Origin: Tetracentron sinense
Taxonomy: Eukaryota; Streptophyta; Magnoliopsida; Trochodendrales; Trochodendraceae
Reading direction: 5' to 3'
DNA: 64,000 nt
NCBI GenBank assembly: GCA_015143295.1
Contig: CM026571.1
Span: 9,924,501 to 9,988,500, forward strand
Both the position numbers and the translations under genes were made by a program. A model generated the notes under the pieces. The model ran no database searches. It was not told the DNA's origin and worked only from the letters and a program-made list of their open reading frames with translations. Shown piece by piece: positions 41,101 through 50,100 of this stretch (position 1 is its first letter; each line of letters opens with the position of its first letter).

Positions 41101-44100
41101 AATTCTCATTCTTTGTTGGTGAAACTCAGTCTCCTGAAAGCATTGGTGAGGAATGAGGATTGACCAGTTATTATTTTGCTCCACTGCCGCCTGTGAAAAG
41201 GGAAGGTGTTACCTCTCCTGGTCTTCTGTATCCCAAAGCACAGATTGTATGGTTGCATTACAGACGGTCAACATTTGTGAGAATAAGGCAAAACCTATTG
41301 CTGATTCCTAAAAATCAAAATTTTCCAATATCCAAACCATGACTAGATTTTTCAGCTACAACATCTCCAAATATTATGAATTTGGAATCTGTTTTCTTGT
41401 TTTCACCGCTCACCATGTCTGTATGTTTTGAAAACAAATAAACAAAAAATGTGAAAATCAAGGTTTTGTTAAACTTTTCATTTACAAAGAAGATATATCT
41501 TTTTTCCTGCCAAAGGGCTCCATTTTGTTTCGTCACAAACCGTTGGGATAAAAGAGATTCCTGCAATAAAAAATAAATAAAAATTGTCTATTGGAAAACA
41601 CTCTGGTAAATTTTTGGACATAAAATCCATTTCAAACACAAAATCAACGTTGCAACAAGAGTGACACCTGCTTTTCTATTGTCTCTGCAAATAGAATTGC
41701 AGAGAGAGAGAGAGACTGGTTGCCTTGATTTGCCGAAATTGCCAAAGGAAATGGCTGGAAGTTCTGTCAGAGAGAGAGAGAGAGACTAATAACCTGATCT
41801 ACTATTGAAGGCCCCCAGGGTACTTATGGGGCCCCTTCTATAGTAGATAGTTTGTATTTTCTTATGTTCCTCTCTTCTTCGGTTTAGTACTCAGCAAACT
41901 CTTTGGTCTTTTTTCCCTCTTGATGTATTATCTTTTCATATATACAATCTGATGGTTACCGATAAAAAAAACATAGATGAAGTTCGAATGGAAACAGCCT
42001 CTGCCCAATTTTTCAAGAAACAATTTCTGTCTAATTGCAGGAAAAGGGATGTTTGTTGGAAATGTCACACCGTGGAAGAAAAATTTTCAGATACAGTAGG
42101 CCCTCTTATAATTAATATTTTATAACTTAATAATCTCTATTAATTAATAAATTTATGAGGAACCAACTTGGTTCCATAGCGTATAATTAATAATCTCTCA
42201 TACTTGCTATTTAATAATTTTTAAAGAAAGTTCTACTATATTATTAATTATAAGAGAGGTTTTTATACTATATTAATACATAGTTGTATGAATCTTATAA
42301 ACACTTTATGATGGTTCAGGTATTAGGAAGAGAAATGGATAAAATTATTTTAGATATTTTGCCTATGTATAATAAATTAACATATATATAGTATAAAGTT
42401 CTAGATATTTTAGAAAGAAAAACCTAAAAAAAATCATTTCATGAGGACTCAAAATAATTAACAAAAATTAAAGGGTAATCCCACGACATAATTCAAATGA
42501 ATTTTTCTCTTACCAAAATAAATGATATTTTTTCTTCTCTTTGAAAAATGGATAAAATTTAATTGAAAAAAAAATTGGTAATAAACTTTACCAAACTTAA
42601 ATTACCATATACTGGCCTTATACATTTGTATTTATATGAAGCTTATATGAAAAATACAATACATCAAAAAGAAATTATGAAAAAAAAAAATTTGATGGAC
42701 CAATATAGTGGTTCTTATATATAATATTCTCTTATAATTAATATAATTTCTTTCCACCAAGGTTATTAATTACAAGAGAGTCTACTGTACGCCAAATGCT
42801 CAAAAAAAGATTTTCCGCTACAGGACCATTCTCCGCACCAATTTTCTGTTATGCTCAAGAGTATGTGATGAGTTAATGTTCAAGGCATACAAGTTTGTTT
42901 ATGCTGCTGGTTGTTGTTCATGTAATTGACTTTTTTTCTTACTTGGTTTTTGCACTCTTCAACTTTATTGTGTATACTGTCATGTGGTTTCTTATATTAT
43001 CTTTTTTTTTTTACTAAGAGGGAAAAAATAAAAATAAAAAAAAAAAAACCATTTCACTTAACTAAAAGGCAAGTCAAAGTTAGGGAAAGGAAGGACAAGG
43101 TTACTTAATGCAATTAAAGTAGCTGATGTCAATATTTCAGCATGACTGGGGATACTTCAAGAGAATTTGAATAATGAAGGGCCATAAATGGAATACAAAA
43201 AAATAGAAAAATATAGAGATACATCAAAACCAAGTGGTATCGGTACAAATACCCCTGAATTTTATAAAGAAAATAAATAAAAAGCAAAAAATAATTTAGA
43301 AAAGGCTACATATGTAATAAAAGAATGTACCTTTATGAAATTGTGAAATACATCTATTTCAAGCATACACTTTATAAAGAAAGAAAAATAACTGAGGTGA
43401 AGCCATGGACAATAACTCGACAAGTCAATAATATAAAAAGAACCATGTGTAAGAATATACCTCCATGAAATTGTGAAACTGTGTAAACATTCTGAACATG
43501 AGCTTTGCCAACGAAATATGTCCCCTAAACAAAATGGCAAGTAACATGAAGCAGGCAAGTAAGATTTTATTAGAAACATCACTGAGAGAAATGTCCACAT
43601 AAGATATGAGTCATACCAAGATTGGTCGAAGTGCAAATGGGGATAGCGAACAATTACAGGCTGGATTGGATAACCAGGAGTGAATGCACCAAGTTGGAAA
43701 GATATAAGGACCCTTCCATTAGTCGTGGTTCCCTCAGGAAACAACAGTACTCGAGGAAAGCTAGCGCATGAAGCCTTTCTCTATATTTAGATCCTTGAAA
43801 GAAAATTCTGTATCAAAGAGCTTATAAATTGATAATATTTATTCCTTTCAATTTTGTTTCATATAGCAAACACGTAGAGATTCATGACAATACATGCAAG
43901 ATATCAATTCTTCTATTAGTAGTTTTAAAGAGTTTCTCCTTAGAATTGATCTCAAGAATATGCAATAATTACCATAATAAGGTAAGCATGTTCTCCTACT
44001 TTAGAAACAATAAGGGGAAAACAAAATAAATTATGCAATGGAACTAATTGCAGAAGTACAGATCAAAATAAATAAGTTGAGAAATCTTATTTACTCAACT

Positions 44101-47100
44101 CTCAGATGTTCCTGTAATTTCTAAGCTGATCAACTAGGCAATCTTTATTTCAAACACTACATTGAGAAAAATAGTACACGGATCTTATTACAATCATAAT
44201 CAATGAAAAATTAATGACCTTACAAAAAAGAGCAACAGTGTCATTAACCACTACTTTTATAAATGATGAGAGAAAATTGTACTGTACGGCCAATAAAATA
44301 CAAAAGAACTATGATAGAGAATACCCCTTTCTATGTACACCACTTCAGCTTAACCACAATTTTTCCAAATTAACTGTTCCCAATATAGAATCAATATAGT
44401 TCAAAAGATTTTTCACAAGATGCTAAGCCAAACTACGCACAATTATGCAGGTGGCATTTGGTGCAAAACTTCGGAAAGGGCAGTGGAGTGCTCTGACCAG
44501 AGTTCTGAGTTACCTAAGAGGTAAAATGGATTACATGTAGCACTGAGCAAATTACAGACAAAAACATATTTGCAAGTTTACTGGCTTGAATTGCTCCATA
44601 AAAATATATTTGAAATTGGCAATCTGAATTTGAAGATGTGACATCTTGATGTTTTTGAGATTTTGAGTATACGGGCGAAAGGAGGCCAAGATTTTCCTTG
44701 TAATCTTTACTTACACTACTTGAGAAGAAAGAATACTAGGAAAGAGGTTTAGCATGGCATTTGATTCATGTATTGTATCCAGCCAGTGGCCATATTCAAT
44801 CAATTATCAATTCACAGTACTAAATACAACTAGCAGAGAATCCTAAACATCTCATGAGTCATTAGATTTGAAGTACAGAACACAGTTAAAAAAAAGGTCT
44901 GGAAATGATTCCACATTATAAACTCAACATAAACTGGATTTCTGGAACTATTTACAACAATTGAACAGAAAAAGACAAGTTCAATGGAAGCCAAACTAGA
45001 GAATAGTTCATTTTAGCTGTAGAGCCTTTCTACCTTTATTTCACTAACAGCATGCTTCCTTGATGGTGCTGAGAACCTATTAACATATATAACCTAAGAA
45101 TATATACAAAGAGGGAAACCATGATTCAGACGTTAGGCACATTACAGCAATATTCTTAATCCAATGTACAGAAAAGCTTGATATACTATGTAGAGGCATA
45201 CAATTACCTGCATTGCTCTGATAATTGTTCCAACCAAGGGTATGGTATCGTGGGACTCAGAAGCAACAATGGTTGGAAATAGTTCATAGAAAAAGAAAAT
45301 GGGATCAACGTATGATACATGATTTGATACAACTATAGGAGCAGTCTTCCTTGAAGCAGGCCTTCCTATTCGCCTTATCCAATGATAACTGCAACAATAC
45401 AAAGGAAAACATAGCATTTTAGGTATTAGCTTAAATTTAAGGATCATGGGGAAAGAAAGAAAATTTTTTATACCACAAAACCTCCTCAATTTTCACAAAC
45501 CTATTTACTCGGAGGAAGGTCAAATCTTTACAAAAGAATGATAGTAAATATTAAAAATGATCAGGATAAAAGGAACCATTGGTTCTCACAAGAACAGACT
45601 AAAAATCAAAAGAATGGAAGACACGAAACTGGATAGCTCCCAATCATCCATGTTTGAGAGTCCACAACTCCTATAATTGCTTCAGAATGAGGAGGGAATA
45701 TGTAGAATTCTAATGCAGAAGTCCAAAGCAATTATGAATCAACCTAAATGTATTTATGATAATGCCAATATCTCATGCAGAGATAAAACACAAGAAAGTC
45801 ATTTCGTGAGTGGTTTTCACTCAGCGTGAAGAAAAAAAAATCAACCCACCAACAAAATTCAACTAAATTTTTTTAAAAATCTACTTTTGAGATGAACTAG
45901 ATCACATTCATGGATTCTTTTAATTTTCTTTTATTTACTTAAAATATTTGTATGTAAATAAAGTTATACCCAATATTGTAATAAGGTGAATGAGATACAC
46001 TCAATCATTCAAGTGTATCTCATCACAATATTAGATTGGCATCAATCAAGGCTATAATAGATTTGACTAGGATTTGATTAGATTAATTTTCTATCTTGAG
46101 GTCAATATAATCTCCACATAAACCCTATTTGAGATCATTGTAAATCATCCAAGAATTCACAATAAATCTCTTTCCTATCATGGTATTAGAGCGGGTCGAT
46201 CAGCCCCTGCTTTCGTCTTGTTAGATTTGGTATCTCTATTGTTGAATAGCCGTTCTGGCGGGTGGCAAGCCGCCGCCCATCGGCCTGGATTTTTGTTTCA
46301 GTGACGCATTTCTTTTATCATTAAAGGTAGCCGCAATGTTACCCGTCCAAGTCTGCATGTAACCTCATCTCTCTCACGATCACCTCTTACCTCCCATTGC
46401 CTTTTACAGAATATTCTAACCATGCACAATCACCAAGTTAATAGAAATGCAGGGCATGGATGAATCTGTTGTGGCCTTAGGCATTGTTTGCTGGCCGTCT
46501 ATTTGGGCAGTGAAACTTATGTTTGCATCAAGTATGAACCTTGCCTGTTTGATTTATGGAATGTCGTGATCTTGGTACCTTTCCAACACTTCAAGATCCA
46601 CCAAAGGTCAGCCAATTTAATGGGAAATGGAGGTATGACGCAAGGAACTCCATCTTGGACTGGTCCATTCTTCCTTTTGCTCTTATCATCAAATATCTAT
46701 TTTTTTTCATCATAAAGATGGAAACCGATGTAGGTTTGTAAGAGAGCTTTATTTTTCTTCTCTCAATCTTTGTTCTTGTCAAGAGGAGTTGGTTTGGGAT
46801 TTCAGATAAGTTATCGAGATATCAAGTTTGAAAGCAAATGGCATCTGAGGACTCTCTACGATTGTAGGATTTGCACAAACAGCTCGGAAAGAAACAAATG
46901 TTCGAAGAGGCTGTCTCTTCCATTAGATATTTGCTTCAAGATAGCTATTTGTCTGCTTCAGACTCTCTCCAGAATTTGATCCTTTTCCGTTGTTTGCCTA
47001 TTTGACAGATGAGATACACGAGGTCTAGATTTAGACTTACGGAACCAGGGCCCTCTGTTGATCTCTGTCGCATTCAAATTCATTGTTGCTACTGTCATAA

Positions 47101-50100
47101 GTCACCTTTGTGTTGCCGCCTGCTCTCCTTTGACGTAAGAAGTCTCCATCCACTTCAATTGTTTGCTTCACCATCAATGAAAGCTTTCTTCACCATTCGA
47201 CCCCATAGTGATGATAATTGATGGGTGAAAATATAAATAAATAAAATTGAGTGTGTCAACTCACCACGCCCATAGCGGCCCTTTTCAGCCTAAGCCCAAT
47301 ATTAGGCTCATGCCCATTAGAGGGCACCATTTTCCAGCCCATAGAGGCTCCTCTTCTTTGATCCATGTTGATCAACTTATCAAGCCCATAAAGGCTCCAT
47401 ATCTTTGGCCCATAGAAGTCAGTAGTAATGGCCCAAGAGGCCCGCATCTTTGGCCCACAGAGGTCAGTATTCATGGCCCAAGAGGCCCGTATCTATGGCT
47501 CATAGAGGCTCATTTCAAGCATTTTTAAAGGCTGATTTTCCTGGCCCATAGAAGCCCTTTTTCAGGTCTGTTAGCGCCCCCCTTCACGATATGGCAACAA
47601 ATATAGCAGTCATTCAAATGTTGACACATCATGGCACGCAATTCATTCAAGCATGACATCAAACATTTTTCTACTTTGGAAAACTCATGAAGATCAAAGG
47701 TATCAGATAGAGATCAAAAACTGTCAAGCAAACTTCTATTAATGGAAAATACATGGAGATTTTTCAATCCCCATATATTTGAGGGGGAGTATTAGGAAAT
47801 ATATTAGGAGTAGTGTAATAAGGTGAATGAGATACATTAAATCATTCAAGTGTATCTCACCACAATATTAGATTGGCATCAATCAAGGCTATAATGGATT
47901 TGACTAGGATTTGATTAGATTAAGTTTCTATATTTGAGGTCAATATAATCTCTATATGAACCCTATAAGAGATCATTGTAAATCATCCAACAATTCTCAA
48001 TAAATCTCTTTTCTATCAATACCCCCCATTTGAATTTATTAAAAATTATTCTAAATCCATACTCTTGAAGAATAAAAAGTCAACTTTCTAATTCAAAAAC
48101 AAAATACACTTTTGACGGATGAGGTCAAAATTTTTAACTTTCAAATGCTAAGATATTTCACAAATCTTAAAATTTCATAAATTCTACTATATCAAAACAT
48201 TACTAAAACCCAAAAGTTTGGTGAGCATATACATAGCTTCCGAGCAACCACAGTTCCATGCCATCGGTGTCATCAGCCATGGCAATGGCGCCATGAGTTT
48301 CATAGCATTGGTGCCATTATCCTTGGCATCTACCCTTTGGGGGAAATCATGGAGTTGAGGCTTGGTGAGTACATAAGCAGCAAGTTGCCATGCTTGAATG
48401 ACATACTCAAGGGATTAGTTCTTGTAATCCCCGACGGTTTTACATATTGCCTTCGTCAGCCAACATAAAGGATTGAAAGCACAAGGAGATCTTATTATGA
48501 CTAAGACATCCAAGCCTAACACCCAGACATAGGATAGTTAATAACTATATGAATTAATGGGTGGTTAGTCATGGGTAGCAGCTTTGCGTCTCAACTTATA
48601 GCTAAGTGATATGTATCTTGGAGGTTACCAATGGTGATAGCTATCTGCTGATTACATACACAAACAAGTTCTCTTTTGGGGAATTTTATAAAAGGACCCA
48701 CCCATTTGTATTTGGGTAATGTAGCTCCACTTTTTTTATAGTCAATTTCTTCAAGGGGATGACATGAGAAAAATACACAAGTCTTGCACCAACACATGTC
48801 ATCTGCTCAAAGAAAGTGACTTTAAAAAGAAAGTGGAGCTAACATTACCATTTTTTATTTTGGCGCTATTTAAAATAAATTATCTATTTGCCCATTAAAA
48901 AAACACACCCATTTTCCAAAGGCAATAACACGTCACACGCTATCATTGGAGCAAAAAGCACTCTCTCTATGCATGCTCTTCCCTTTCCATTATCCCTTCC
49001 TCTTTTTCCTCACCAATGAGATGAAGTGCCGTCAGTATAGCCGACAACCGGTTTAGGCAAGCAATTGGGACAATAATCACCCATAAACCTGATATCAACA
49101 AAAGGAAGCCATAAAACCCTACAACATTAGGTGGGGAATATAGCATAAGAAAATGTGTTCCCGCATCTTTTGAAGTTGTATCATGAATTGAAGGAACTAT
49201 ATGATAGAAAAGGGATTATTGAATAGATTGGATAATCTCTACAGTGACCCTTGTATATATAAAGATGGATTACATTTAAAATAGAAACAAAACCCCAATC
49301 AAATCTATCTTACCTTATCTAATCAAATCTAATGAACAGTCAAATATATGATGAGATACGGTGTATCTTAGGAAAGAGAAAAGATAGTGAGACTAATGGT
49401 GCTTGGGATGCACTGTGGACTGAGATTGTAACTAAACCGACTCAAAGAACGAATACATATGACTAAATCTCATACCATATTTAACTACTGCATATTATTC
49501 TCCATACTCCCCCTCAAACACATGAGGATCGAGATCTTCATGGGTTCGCCACAAGTCAAGTACTCCTCACCCTTGATCTTCTTTTATTTGTTGAAGAATA
49601 GTTAGAACATTCAACAGTGCTTGGTGGTCACCAGTGTTACAAATATCGCGAGAAATTGACAATTTCTTGCGAGAAAACCCGATATAAACACAAACTGTTT
49701 AAAACTACGATTTTAACGCGAGATTTTGAATATATCACGTAAATAACGCTCGATTTATAAAATCTCGCATTTGAAACGCTTTTCCCTTTTTCGTATACCC
49801 TTTCTAAAATGAGTAATTGTATTCCTATTAAACACCCTTAAAAGACCAAAAGTCATTCGTAAGAACCAACAGACCAAAAAAATGGAAAGAACCGCAGGTT
49901 ACCGATTTGAGAAAGAAAAAGAAGAAGAAGAAGAGGGGAAGTAGGAGAAGAAGAGCACAGCAGTAGCTTTAATTCTCGTTGAGGAGAACCAGGGTAACGA
50001 TTTGAGGAAAGAAGAAGAAGAAGAAGAGGGGAAGGAGGAGAAGAGGACAAGCCACAGCCTTCTTTCTCGTTGAGGAAAGAAGAACCAGGTTAAAAAGAAC

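Noticed and set aside
40345-41160. Possible continuation of the LINE relic beyond the Gypsy element
   Set aside because: Translations in all frames gave no LINE motif, so the relic may simply end near the insertion site.
47247-47528. Repetitive protein GPRGP..LWP
   Set aside because: Produced by the GGCCCATAGAGGC DNA repeat inside a non-coding LTR element.
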